NCBI RefSeq assembly: GCF_008124525.1
Contig: NZ_VNHJ01000002.1
Span: 124,001-188,000, forward strand
DNA length: 64,000 nucleotides
Source: Oceanicella actignis
Lineage (GTDB): Bacteria > Pseudomonadota > Alphaproteobacteria > Rhodobacterales > Rhodobacteraceae
Direction of reading: 5' to 3'
Of this stretch, positions 48,249 through 56,795 are shown one piece after another. The translations under genes and the position numbers were made by a program. Each line of letters opens with the position of its first letter. The first letter of the stretch is position 1. The notes beneath the pieces were generated by a model that was not told where the DNA came from, did not search any database, and saw only the letters and a list, made by a program, of their open reading frames with translations.

Positions 48249-49132
48249 GCGTCTGCATCCGCCGGCGGATAGCCGAGCGCGCGCAGCAGGTCTCCGGCCT
48301 CGCGGTCGATGATGCGCCGGTCCTCGGCCGACAGGCGCGCGCGGCTCGCGGCGTTGAGATCCGCGACGGGCCGTTCCTCGCCATGCACGCGCTTGACGCC
48401 GGCATGCGAGCGCGCGAAGGGCGCGATGCCGATGAACTCGGCCAGGCGGGCCAGCTCGGCGTCGATGTCGCGGGTCAGGTCCTCGTAACGGACCTCGATG
48501 AAGCGCTCGAGCCGGGGGCGGTCGCGCGCCGCAAGCTCGACGCTGGCGCGCCATTGGCGGATGCACAGCTCGATGGGATAGCGGATCAGGCCCTGGGGGT
48601 TGCCGCGCTCGGCCGGACGGGCCTTGCGGCGGATGCCCTCGGCCGCCGCCGCGCCGTCGCGCAGCACATGGATGAAGATCGCGCCCGGGAACAGCTGCTG
48701 CAGCAGCGGCATGCGGTAGGTGTTGGCGATGGACTTCTCGACCAGGACCGGCCGCGGCGGGCCGGACCAGAAGCCCCATTGGCGGCGGATGCGGCGCAGG
48801 TCGTCGGGCGAGAAGTCTTCGGGCCGCTGCTCGAGCCGATCAAGGCAGACATGCCACATGCGCGGCCAGCCCAGCGCCTCTGGATGCGACAGGCGGTCGG
48901 TCAGATAGACCCCCTCGGCGGGCGGGCCCATCACCTGCGGATGCGTGCGCAGCGCGTCGGCCAGCAGCGTGGTGCCCGAATTGTAGCAGCCGGTGACGAA
49001 CACCCACCGTTCGGGCCGCGCCTCGGGGCCCAGGCGCGCGGCCAGTGCGTGGCCCGCCGGCGTGCGCCCGAAGCGCCGCCAGGCGCGGGCCGGAAGCTGG
49101 TCGAGCGGGCGCAGGCGCGCAAGGTCGAGCAT
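48245..49132 (-). CDS. PAPS-dependent sulfotransferase family protein
   Basis: A 295-residue cytosolic sulfotransferase-fold protein. The 5'-phosphosulfate loop is VTGCYNSGTTLLADALRTHP (about residues 46-65), followed by the 3'-phosphate region IFIHVLRDGAAAAEGIRRKARP and ERFIEVRYEDLTRDIDAELARLAEFIGI. The family moves a sulfuryl group from PAPS to a hydroxyl of a carbohydrate or other acceptor. Its place inside the polysaccharide run suggests sulfation of the exported glycan; the acceptor is not shown. Confidence 0.87.
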   Translation of the reverse strand: MLDLARLRPLDQLPARAWRRFGRTPAGHALAARLGPEARPERWVFVTGCYNSGTTLLADALRTHPQVMGPPAEGVYLTDRLSHPEALGWPRMWHVCLDRLEQRPEDFSPDDLRRIRRQWGFWSGPPRPVLVEKSIANTYRMPLLQQLFPGAIFIHVLRDGAAAAEGIRRKARPAERGNPQGLIRYPIELCIRQWRASVELAARDRPRLERFIEVRYEDLTRDIDAELARLAEFIGIAPFARSHAGVKRVHGEERPVADLNAASRARLSAEDRRIIDREAGDLLRALGYPPADADA

Positions 49133-49153
49133 CGGGGCGGTCCCTTCGCCGGG

Positions 49154-51277
49154 TCAGTCCTGGTAATAGCGGTTCGACCCCGCCGGGCCGTAGCCGTAGA
49201 ACCCCTCGCGCGCCATGCGGCGCGGGTCGGCCTGCGTCAGCGCCAGCCCCGCCACGCGCGCCTTGACCTGACGCAGCAGCGTCAGGCTGGCGGCGATCAT
49301 CTCGCGCCGGGTGACGTTCCAGCGCACCACGAACAGCACCGCGTCGGCATGGCGCGAGATCACGCGCGCGTCGGGCACGGCCAGCACCGGCGGCGTGTCG
49401 ATGACGATCATGTCGTAGCGCTGGCGCAGCTGGTCGATCAGCTCGCCGAAGCGGGCCGAGCTGAAGGCGTCGGCGGCGTTGACGGCGCTGCGCTCGCCGC
49501 GCAGGACGTGCAGGCCCGAAGCCTCGTCCACATGCAGCGCCTCGTCCAGCGCGGCCTGGCCGGCCAGCACCTTCATCAGGCCGGGCCTGTCGCGCGCGGC
49601 GGGGAAGTATTCGGCGAAGACCGTGCGGCGCAGGTCGCACTCCATCGCCAGCACTTTGCGCCCCATCATGGCGCTGTTCTGCGCCAGCAGAAGGGCGGTG
49701 GTGCTCTTGCCCTCGCCGGGCATGGACGAGGTGGTCATGATCACCTGCGGCGGGTCGTCCAGATCCGACATCAGGATCGCCGTGCGCAGGTCGCGCACCG
49801 CCTCGGCCAGCCGCGAGGAAGGCTTGCGCGTCATGTATTCGGCCAGCGCGCGGCGCCGGCGCGTGGGGGCGACGGGGATGACGCCCAGCACCGCCTCGCC
49901 GGTCAGCGCCTCGAGCTCCTCGCGCGAGCGCACGACGCTGCGCAGCAGACCCGCCGTCAGCACGATCAGCGTGCTCAGCATCAGGCCGCCGACAAGGGCC
50001 AGCGCCAGCGTGCGCTTCCAGCGCGGCTCGCCGGGCGCGGCGGGCGGTATGGCCTCGGACAGGATGCGGGCGTCGGCCTGCTGGATGCCCTGCTGAACCG
50101 AGGTCTCCTTCATGCGCGAGAGGAAATGCTCGTAGATCAGCCGCGACGCCTCGGCCTCGCGCTGCAGCTGCATCAGCTGCACCAGGTCGCGCGACTGGGC
50201 GCGCACCTCGTCTTCGAGCTGCGCCAGGCTGTCGCGCACCAGCGCGACCTGGCGCGCCAACCGGTCCCGGTCGGCCTCGAGCGCGGCCAGCGCGGCGTCG
50301 ATCCGCGCCTGCGGCGCGTCGGCGCCAAGGCCCAGCAGGCGCGCCCGCTCTGCGCCGTCGGCCGCGGCGCGGGCGCGGGCCAGGCGCGCCTCGACGTCGT
50401 CGAGCTGCGCGCTCATCTCGGCAAGGCGCGCGCGCAGATCCTTGATCTGCCGCTCCTTCGCCGCCAGGGCCTGCGGGCTGACCAGCGCCGCGCGGGCCGA
50501 GAAGTCCTTGACCGCGGCCTCGGCCCGCTCGAGCTGCTCCTTGAGCTCGGCCACGCGCGCGCTCAGCCATTCGGTCGCCTTGCGGGTGGCCTCGAACTTC
50601 ACCTCGAGCTGGTCGAGGATGTATTGCTCGGCGATGGCGTTGGCGATGCGGGCGGATTTGACGGGGTCTTCGGTCCAGACCGAGATCTCGAACACATAGG
50701 AGCCGTCGATGTTGACCGCGCTCATCGCGCCCTGCAGCAGGTCGATGGCGGTCTGGCGGCGCATGAATTCGGGGCCGAACTCGTCCGCCGCGGCGGCGGG
50801 GGGCGCCTCTTCCTCGCGCAGCAGCCGCTTCAGGCCGCCCAGCGCCGCGCGCGCCGCGTCCAGGGCGGCGCTCAGCGGGCCGCTTTCGTCCGGGGCCAGG
50901 TCGGGGTTGAATTCGGGGTCGTTCTCGAGCCCCAGCTTGTCCACCACCCGGCCCAGAAGGGCGCGCGACTGCAGCACCTCGATCTGGGTGTTGATCATCT
51001 CGTAATCCGAGGACAGCCCCCCCGCCACGGCCTGCAGGTCGATCACCTGGTTTTCCGAGGTGTCGAGCATGACCTTGGCCACGGCCTCGTAATAGGGGGT
51101 GGCGGTCGTCAGATGCCACAGCGCCAGGCCCAGCTGCGCGGCCGTCAGCAGCGCGATGAGCCGCCGCTTGCGCCAGAGCGTGCGCAGCGTCTCGCGCAGG
51201 TCGAACGAGTCTTCCTCGGCGGCGGCGGCCATCGCGGCGGCGCGGCTTGCGTCGCGGATCGGCGCTTGTCTGGTCAT
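49154..51277 (-). CDS. Wzc/ExoP-like polysaccharide co-polymerase with BY-kinase domain
   Basis: A 707-residue protein: N-terminal Wzz domain with a first membrane helix (RLIALLTAAQLGLALWHL), a long periplasmic coiled-coil region (about residues 200-420, many heptads such as EQLERAEAAVKDFSARAALV), a GNVR-type turn and second helix (TLALALVGGLMLSTLIVLTAGLL), then a cytoplasmic kinase with Walker A MPGEGKSTTALLLAQNSAM, Walker A' AMECDLRRTVF and Walker B MIVIDTPPVLAVPDA. The C-terminal tail has a small tyrosine cluster (EGFYGYGPAGSNRYYQD). It would set chain length and export by autophosphorylation. An upstream ATG is less likely. Confidence 0.92.
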   Translation of the reverse strand: MTRQAPIRDASRAAAMAAAAEEDSFDLRETLRTLWRKRRLIALLTAAQLGLALWHLTTATPYYEAVAKVMLDTSENQVIDLQAVAGGLSSDYEMINTQIEVLQSRALLGRVVDKLGLENDPEFNPDLAPDESGPLSAALDAARAALGGLKRLLREEEAPPAAAADEFGPEFMRRQTAIDLLQGAMSAVNIDGSYVFEISVWTEDPVKSARIANAIAEQYILDQLEVKFEATRKATEWLSARVAELKEQLERAEAAVKDFSARAALVSPQALAAKERQIKDLRARLAEMSAQLDDVEARLARARAAADGAERARLLGLGADAPQARIDAALAALEADRDRLARQVALVRDSLAQLEDEVRAQSRDLVQLMQLQREAEASRLIYEHFLSRMKETSVQQGIQQADARILSEAIPPAAPGEPRWKRTLALALVGGLMLSTLIVLTAGLLRSVVRSREELEALTGEAVLGVIPVAPTRRRRALAEYMTRKPSSRLAEAVRDLRTAILMSDLDDPPQVIMTTSSMPGEGKSTTALLLAQNSAMMGRKVLAMECDLRRTVFAEYFPAARDRPGLMKVLAGQAALDEALHVDEASGLHVLRGERSAVNAADAFSSARFGELIDQLRQRYDMIVIDTPPVLAVPDARVISRHADAVLFVVRWNVTRREMIAASLTLLRQVKARVAGLALTQADPRRMAREGFYGYGPAGSNRYYQD

Positions 51278-51363
51278 CGGCTGTTCCCGCTTGGCGGCTG
51301 CAAGGGTCCGTGCCGCCGTGGATAAGCCATTTTCGGCCTTCGCTCGACCATAAAAAGCGCGGG

Positions 51364-52485
51364 TCAAGGAACCGTTGACGCGCTGCGCGCGGGATTGATG
51401 CGCGCGTAAAGCGCGAGGTATCCGCGCGCCATGGCCTCGGGCGAGAAGGCGGCCAGGGCGTGTTCGCGCAGCGCCCCGGCCAGCGCCGCGCGCCGCTCGG
51501 GCGCGTCGAGCAGCGCCGCCGCCAGCGCCGCCAGCGCCGCCGGGTCGCGCGCGGGGGCGACCAGCGGGGCGCGCAGCGCGGGGGGGATGGTCTCGGCGAA
51601 CACGTCGAAGCCCACCGGCGCGGCGCCGTTGAGCGCGGCCTCGATCGCCACCGTGGGCAGCCCCTCCCAGCGCGAGGTCATGACCAGGAGGCGGGCGCGC
51701 CGCATGGCCTGCTGCACCTGGGCGTTGGGCAGGGCGGGCGAAAGGCGGACCTCGTCGAGCCCCAGCGCGGCGAGGCGCGCGCGCAGGACGCCTTCAAGCT
51801 CGCCGCCGCCGATGACCAGCGCGCGCGGGGCGCGTCCGCGCAGGCGCGTCAGATGGGCCAGCGTCCAGGCGAAGGCCTCGGGGTCCTTCTGCGCCGTCAG
51901 GCGGCCGACGAACAGAACGTCGAGGTCGCGCGCCTCGTCCGCCGGGGGCGGGCCGGGCGGCGCGGCGACGCCGTTCGGGATCACCGCCGCCAGGGGATGC
52001 GCGTCCAGGCCGTAGCGCTCGGCGTTCAGGCGCGCGTCGGCCTGGCTGACCAGCGCCACCGCGTCGGCCCCGCGCAGCGCCGCGCCTTGCAGGGCGCGGG
52101 CGAGGCGCTGGTTGCGCCAGCTGGCGACATGGGTGCCGCGCACGTTGTAGAGCAGGCCGAAGCGCCCCCCGCAGGCCGCGCGGGCCATGCGCGCGGCCAG
52201 GGCGGCGCGCAGGCCGTGGGCATGGACGATGTCGGCGCCGCGCCCCTCGCGCGCGATGTCCAGCGCCAGCCGCGCAAGGCCGCGGCGCCCCCGGTGGCGG
52301 CCGAACGCGCACGAGGCGCCGGCCTCGGCGAAGGCGCGGCGCAGCGTCGGCGACGCGTCTGCGGGCAGCAGGAAGCGCGCCTCGGCGGCGCCGGGCGCCA
52401 GCTCGGCCAGCGCGGCGGTCAGGCGCAGGGCGTTCACATGGCCGCCGCCCATCTCGGCGTCGGGCAGGACGTGGAGTATGCGCAT
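51364..52485 (-). CDS. GT4-family glycosyltransferase
   Basis: A 373-residue GT-B glycosyltransferase. It opens MRILHVLPDAEMGGGHVNALRLTAAL (glycine-rich acceptor loop), has ADIVHAHGLRAALAARMA, the hinge IPNGVAAPPG followed by DVLFVGRLTAQKDPEAFAWTL, and the EX7E-type nucleotide-sugar motif region SRWEGLPTVAIEAALNGAAPVGF. It transfers a sugar to the growing repeat unit; donor unknown. The start has an excellent ribosome site (AAAGGAAA, 4 bases upstream). Apparently the first gene of the minus-strand polysaccharide run; no initiating phosphoglycosyltransferase is present. Confidence 0.9.
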   Translation of the reverse strand: MRILHVLPDAEMGGGHVNALRLTAALAELAPGAAEARFLLPADASPTLRRAFAEAGASCAFGRHRGRRGLARLALDIAREGRGADIVHAHGLRAALAARMARAACGGRFGLLYNVRGTHVASWRNQRLARALQGAALRGADAVALVSQADARLNAERYGLDAHPLAAVIPNGVAAPPGPPPADEARDLDVLFVGRLTAQKDPEAFAWTLAHLTRLRGRAPRALVIGGGELEGVLRARLAALGLDEVRLSPALPNAQVQQAMRRARLLVMTSRWEGLPTVAIEAALNGAAPVGFDVFAETIPPALRAPLVAPARDPAALAALAAALLDAPERRAALAGALREHALAAFSPEAMARGYLALYARINPARSASTVP

Positions 52486-53525
52486 GCGTTTCCTTTCGCG
52501 TCGCGGCGCAACGCTCATAGTCCGCCCCGCCCGCCCGGCGCAAGCGCCGCGCCGCCCGGCGAAGCTTCGCCACGGGGCGGAAAGGGCGGAGCGGCGCCAG
52601 GCCGTTCGGTCCGCCGGGGCGCGATCAGGCATGGCCCGGGTCCCCTAAGCGCCGCAGGCCGGGCCGGGCAGGTTGGGGCGCGTGCGGCGCTTGGGGGCGG
52701 GCGGGTCGAGAGGACTGCGCGCAGCGTGACGTTGGGCGGGCGAGTTGGGACCGGGCGGGCCGGCGGGCGGCGCGGCGTCAGGCCGGGTGGGACGTCAGGT
52801 CGGGCGCCTGAACGGGCGAGCTGGCGCCCGGCGGGGCTGGCGGGCCGGCGGGCCCGGAGGGTTGGCCGAATGGGGCGCCGGTCCGGGCGGGGCCGGGTGG
52901 GGCTGCGGGCCGCGCGGGGCGTCGGGGCTGGCGGGCCGACAGGTCGAGCGGGGCGTCGGGCAGGGCGGGGCCGGGCTTGCCGGCAGGTCGAGCGGGTCGT
53001 CAGGCGGGGTGGGACGTCCGGTCGGCGGGTGATCGGGCAAGTTGGGGCCCGGCGGGGCCGGGTGGAGCCGGGGGCCGAGCGGGGCGTCGGGCAGGGCGGG
53101 GCCGGGCTTGCCGGCAGGTCGAGCGGGTCGTCAGGCCGGGTGGGACGTCCGGTCGGCGGGTGATCGGGCAAGTTGGGGCCCGACGGGGCCGGGTGGAGCC
53201 GCGGGCCGAGCGGGGCCGGGCTTGCCGGCAGGACGAGCGGTGCGTCGGGCCGGGCGGTCGATCGGGCGAGCTGCGGCTGGGCGCGCGGCCGATCCGAGCA
53301 GCGGCTTGCGGGCCGTCGGGCGGCCGGGGGCGACGGATCGGCGCATCCGGCCGCGCGCCCCTTCGACGGGCTTGGCGCGGGTGGGCGTCGCCCGGCCTTG
53401 CGCGGCGCGCGCGCGCTCGCGTTCAGCGGGTCGCTGCGCGCGTCCCGACGGTCGCCGCGCGCCGATCGCGGCCGCCCGTCCCCGGCGCCGGGCGCGGCGG
53501 GGTTCGCCCCGCGCCCTTGGGGCGC
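52486..53525. other. 1.04-kb non-coding, G-skewed repeat region
   Basis: Between the glycosyltransferase start and the pqqE stop the + strand is heavily G-rich, with few A or T. The middle contains 131-bp tandem repeats, listed separately. Open frames exist on both strands only because stops are rare; they are low-complexity (Gly/Arg/Ala or Pro/Arg/Thr), carry no motif, and the 131-bp period is not a multiple of three. I see no gene here. Confidence 0.7.
52946..53240 (+). repeat. 131-bp tandem repeat (two near-identical copies plus decayed copy)
   Basis: Copy 1 spans 52946-53076 and copy 2 53077-53207; by eye they differ at three positions. A third, beginning GAGCGGGG at 53208, has lost about 17 bases near its start and then diverges after some 30 bases. 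Similar but degraded stretches (GTCAGGCCGGGTGGGACGTC) occur at about 52778 upstream. Each full copy contains GGGG-N4-GGG-N2-GGG-N-GGGG, a textbook G-quadruplex pattern (52950-52970 and 53081-53101). Confidence 0.85.
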
Positions 53526-54659
53526 TCAGCCCGGGGCGGGGGCGCGCGGGACCAGCGGCGCCTCGGCGCCGGCCTCGGCGGCCTCGCGCAGCGCCGCGTC
53601 CAGCGCCGCGCGGTCGGGCGAGCGCGAGCAGGTCGGGTCGGTCGCGCTTGCGCGGCCCGTCATGGCCTGCGCCTGACAGCGGCAGCCGCCGAAGTCGCGC
53701 GTCTTGCGCTCGCACGAGGCGCAGGGCTCTTCCATCCAGTCGAAGCCGCGAAAGGCGGCGAAGGCCTCGGAGCGCAGCCAGATCTCGGCCAGCGGGCGCC
53801 GGCGCAGATTGTCGAAGCTGAGCCCGGGAATGGTCTCGGCCGCATGGCAGGGCAAGACCCGCCCGTCGGGCGCGACGTTCAGCCCCGTCGAGCCCCAGCC
53901 GCCCATGCAGGCCTTGGGGAACTCGGCGTAATAGTCGGGCGGCACGAAGTCGATGACCATCACGCCGCGCAGCCGCTCGCGCGCCTCGGCCACCACGTCG
54001 CGCGCGCGCAGCGCCTGCTCGCGCGTGGGCAGCAGCGCCGCGCGCGAGCGCATCGCCCAGCCGTGGAACTGCACGCAGGCCACCTCGAGCCGGCGCGCGC
54101 CCAGGCGCAGGGCCAGCTCGATGGTCTCTTCCAGCCGGTCCAGGTTGCGCCGGTGCATCACCGCGTTGATGGTCAGCGGAAAGCCGATGCGCGCGATCTC
54201 GCGCGCGACCTCCATCTTGCGCGCGAAGCCGCCGCGATAGCCGCCGATCTGATCGGCGGGGCCGGCCTCGACGCCCTGCAGCGACAGCTGCACATGGTCG
54301 AGCCCGATCTCGTCCAGCGCCTCGAGGCGGCGCGGGGTCAGGCCCACGCCCGAGGTGATGAGATTGGTGTAGAGCTCGGCCTCGACCGCGGCGGCGACGA
54401 TCTGTTCAAGGTCGCGGCGCGAGGCCGGCTCGCCCCCCGACAGGTGCAGCTGCAGCACCCCCAGCGCGGCCGCCTGGCGAAAGGCGTCGGCCCATTCCTC
54501 GGCCGACAGCTCGGCGCTGCGCGCGGTCAGCTCGAGCGGGTTCGAGCAATAGGGGCACGAGAGCGGGCAGCGATGCGTCAGCTCGGCCAGCATGGCGATG
54601 GGTGGCGGCGGCGCCTCGGGCGCCTGGCGGGGCGCGGTCTGGGGGTCGGGGGCGGTCAT
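53526..54659 (-). CDS. pqqE: PQQ biosynthesis radical SAM protein PqqE
   Basis: A 377-residue radical SAM/SPASM enzyme that links the Glu and Tyr side chains of PqqA. The SAM-cluster cysteines are Cys31, Cys35 and Cys38 in LTHRCPLSCPYCSNP. LHLSGGEPASRRDLEQI is the GGEP motif. The auxiliary-cluster cysteines lie in KACMGGWGSTGLNVAPDGRVLPCHAAETIPG and EEPCASCERKTRDFGGCRCQA. The C-terminus is Ala/Pro-rich. The ATG at 54657-54659 overlaps the pqqD stop. Confidence 0.96.
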   Translation of the reverse strand: MTAPDPQTAPRQAPEAPPPPIAMLAELTHRCPLSCPYCSNPLELTARSAELSAEEWADAFRQAAALGVLQLHLSGGEPASRRDLEQIVAAAVEAELYTNLITSGVGLTPRRLEALDEIGLDHVQLSLQGVEAGPADQIGGYRGGFARKMEVAREIARIGFPLTINAVMHRRNLDRLEETIELALRLGARRLEVACVQFHGWAMRSRAALLPTREQALRARDVVAEARERLRGVMVIDFVPPDYYAEFPKACMGGWGSTGLNVAPDGRVLPCHAAETIPGLSFDNLRRRPLAEIWLRSEAFAAFRGFDWMEEPCASCERKTRDFGGCRCQAQAMTGRASATDPTCSRSPDRAALDAALREAAEAGAEAPLVPRAPAPG

Positions 54660-54982
54660 GGGCGCAGCTCGATCATGCGCCGCGCGGCCAGGGCGGACAG
54701 GAAGCGCCCCGCATCGGCGGCGATGCGCTCGGGCGGCGCGTCGTAGGCGGCGGCCAGATCGGCCACGATGTCGGCGAAGCTGCGCGCGCCGTCTGCGCGT
54801 TCCAGGATCGCCACCCCGATTTGGTCGAGGCGCAGCGCGCGCTCGGGCGCCAGCAGCACCCAGCCCTGGCGCACCGCGTCCCAGCGCACGCGCACGCCGC
54901 GCGGCAGCGCCGGGCGCGCCGCCGGGTCGATGGGCGCGGGCGGCGCGGGCGCGCGGTTGCGGGCCGGTCCGGGGGCGCTCAT
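54656..54982 (-). CDS. pqqD: PQQ biosynthesis peptide chaperone PqqD
   Basis: A 108-residue RiPP recognition element that holds PqqA and presents it to PqqE. Core: ALPRGVRVRWDAVRQGWVLLAPERALRLDQIGVAIL and FADIVADLAAAYDAPPERIAADAGRFLSALAARRMIEL. The first 30 residues are Pro/Ala-rich and not conserved, making it a little longer than usual (about 90). Start ATG 54980-54982 overlaps the pqqC stop. Confidence 0.94.
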   Translation of the reverse strand: MSAPGPARNRAPAPPAPIDPAARPALPRGVRVRWDAVRQGWVLLAPERALRLDQIGVAILERADGARSFADIVADLAAAYDAPPERIAADAGRFLSALAARRMIELRP

Positions 54983-55737
54983 GCGGCGCGCTCCAGCAGG
55001 CCCTCGCCGGGGCGCCAGGCGCCGGGCGGGATGCGGGCCGGTTCGACATAGGCCGACCACAGCGCGTCGAGCTGGGCCCAGAGCACGTCGGTCTTGAACT
55101 CGAGCGCGGCGGCGGCGGCGTCCTGCTTTTCGCGCGTGTCGGCGTGGTCCAGCACCCAGGCCAGGCCGAAGGCGACGTCCTCGGGGGCCTCGGTCAGGCG
55201 CTTGCGGAAATAGGACAGCGCCGCGTCGTCGGCGAAGTCGTAATGGCGCAGCAGGCCCTCGATGCGCTCGGCGTGGATCTTCGGCGCGAACAGCTCGGTC
55301 AGCGACGAGGCCACCGCGTCGAGCAGCGGCATGTCGCGCACGAAGCGCACATAGGCGTCCACCGCGAAGCGGGTGGCGGGCAGCACGCCGCGCTCGGAGG
55401 CGACGTAGTCGGGGTCGAGCCCCACCGCCTGCGCCAGCCGCAGCCAGCGGGCGATGCCCCCTTCGCGCGCGTCGGTCCCGTCATGGTCCTCGATGCGCTT
55501 GCGCCATGCGCGGCGCAGCGCCGGATCGGAGACGCGCGACATGAAGGCGGCGTCCTTCATGGGGATGCGGCTCTGGTAATAGTAGCGGTTGATGACCCAG
55601 GCGCGCACCTCGTCGGGCGAGCAGCCGCCCGAATGCAGCCGCCGGTGGAAGGGGTGCTTGTCATGGTAGCGGGCGTCGCCGATGGCGCGCAGGCGGGCCT
55701 CGAAGGCGGCGCGGTCCTGCGGGGCGGTCTGGGTCAT
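54979..55737 (-). CDS. pqqC: Pyrroloquinoline-quinone synthase PqqC
   Basis: A 252-residue cofactorless oxidase that closes the last ring and oxidises the intermediate to PQQ. It has DARYHDKHPFHRRLHSGGCSPDEVRAWVINRYYYQSRIPMKDAAFMSR and SSLTELFAPKIHAERIEGLLRHYDF, with the active-site His, Arg and Tyr residues in these segments, and a length normal for PqqC. Overlaps pqqB and pqqD by four bases each. Confidence 0.96.
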   Translation of the reverse strand: MTQTAPQDRAAFEARLRAIGDARYHDKHPFHRRLHSGGCSPDEVRAWVINRYYYQSRIPMKDAAFMSRVSDPALRRAWRKRIEDHDGTDAREGGIARWLRLAQAVGLDPDYVASERGVLPATRFAVDAYVRFVRDMPLLDAVASSLTELFAPKIHAERIEGLLRHYDFADDAALSYFRKRLTEAPEDVAFGLAWVLDHADTREKQDAAAAALEFKTDVLWAQLDALWSAYVEPARIPPGAWRPGEGLLERAA

Positions 55738-56627
55738 GGCGCAAGCTCCATTCCGTCATGGGCGATGGTCCAGCCCGCCGCCTCGGCCTCGGCCCGTTCG
55801 GGCGAGGCGGGGTCGAGGGCCGGGTTGGTGTTGTTGATGTGCACGAACACCTTGCGCGCGACGCCCAGCGGGGCGAAGGCGGCGATGGATTCGCGCATCG
55901 ACATGTGCCCCATGCGCTTGCCGGTCTTGGCGCCGGCGCCGGCGCGGGGCATTTCGTCGTCCTCCCAGACGGTGCCGTCGAACAGCACCAGCGCCGCGCC
56001 GCGCAGCCGCTCGGCCAGGGCCGGGGTCATGCGCGCGCAGCCGGGAATGTAGAAGACCTCGGGGCCGCCCGCCTCGGCGCGCAGGGCCACGCCCACGGTC
56101 TGCTCGCCCTCGGCGTCGGTGACCAGGCGCTCCTCCTCGCCCTCGAGATAGAGCGGAACCTTGCCGGGCACGGCGAACAGGCGCGCGCTCAGCCCCGGCG
56201 CCGGCGAGAAGGGGCGCTCGAGCGCGACCGTGCGGCGCGCGACCAGCGCCGGGTCGAGCGCGCCGAAGATCGGGTTGTCGGCCAGCACGGCGTGGATCGC
56301 GGGCGTGGCGAACAGGTCGAAGGCCGTCTTCTCGCGCAGGATCAGGAGCCCGGCCACATGGTCGATGTCGCCGTTGGTGACCAGCACCGAGGCGATGGGC
56401 GAGTGGCGCAGCGCGCGCGGGTGCAGCTCGGGCGTGGCGGCGATCTGGGCGCGGATGTCGGGCGAGGCGTTGATGACGGCCCAGCTTTCGCCGTCGGCGC
56501 TGACGCAGATCGAGGATTGGGTCAGCGCGGGAATGCGCCCGGCGCGCGCGGCGTTGCAATTGGCGCAGCCGCAGTTCCACTGCGGCAAGCCGCCGCCCGC
56601 CGCGGCCCCCAGAACCTTAAGGCGCAT
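55734..56627 (-). CDS. pqqB: PQQ biosynthesis protein PqqB
   Basis: A 297-residue metallo-beta-lactamase-fold hydroxylase of the PQQ pathway. N-terminus MRLKVLGAAAGGGLPQWNCGCANCNAARAG carries the conserved Cys cluster; VLVTNGDIDHVAGLLILREK has the metal-binding Asp-His; LVLFDGTVWEDDEM and MGHMSMRESIAAFAPLGVARKVFVHINNTNP follow. The start ATG 56625-56627 gives the usual N-terminus; an ATG nine codons earlier is possible. It lies 75 bases after pqqA. Confidence 0.95.
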   Translation of the reverse strand: MRLKVLGAAAGGGLPQWNCGCANCNAARAGRIPALTQSSICVSADGESWAVINASPDIRAQIAATPELHPRALRHSPIASVLVTNGDIDHVAGLLILREKTAFDLFATPAIHAVLADNPIFGALDPALVARRTVALERPFSPAPGLSARLFAVPGKVPLYLEGEEERLVTDAEGEQTVGVALRAEAGGPEVFYIPGCARMTPALAERLRGAALVLFDGTVWEDDEMPRAGAGAKTGKRMGHMSMRESIAAFAPLGVARKVFVHINNTNPALDPASPERAEAEAAGWTIAHDGMELAP

Positions 56628-56702
56628 GGCGTCGGCCTCTTGCGCGGATGCCAAGGGCGCCCGGCGCCGGCGCTCGGCCGGCGCCGTGGCGCGTCGGAAC
56701 GG

Positions 56703-56795
56703 TCAGAACAGGTCGTCTTCGCCCTCGGCGGGGAAATACATGTTGATCTCCATGCCGCAGGAGACTTCTTCGATTTTCGGCGCGGTCCAGGCCAT
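56703..56795 (-). CDS. pqqA: PQQ precursor peptide PqqA
   Basis: A 30-residue ribosomally made precursor, MAWTAPKIEEVSCGMEINMY followed by FPAEGEDDLF. The Glu16 and Tyr20 of EINMY, three residues apart, match the Glu and Tyr that PqqE crosslinks and that become PQQ; EEVSCGMEI matches the conserved segment around them. GGAGG lies 8 bases before the ATG. It is the first gene of pqqABCDE, each of the later genes overlapping the next. Confidence 0.95.
   Translation of the reverse strand: MAWTAPKIEEVSCGMEINMYFPAEGEDDLF

Noticed and set aside
52515-53171. Pro/Arg/Thr-rich minus-strand frame across the tandem repeat
   Set aside because: The repeat period of 131 bp shifts frame each unit, so the translation is not a repeated protein. 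No ribosome site and no conserved motif.
52946-53240. CRISPR-like array
   Set aside because: The units are directly adjoining long repeats with no unique spacers, and no cas genes are present.
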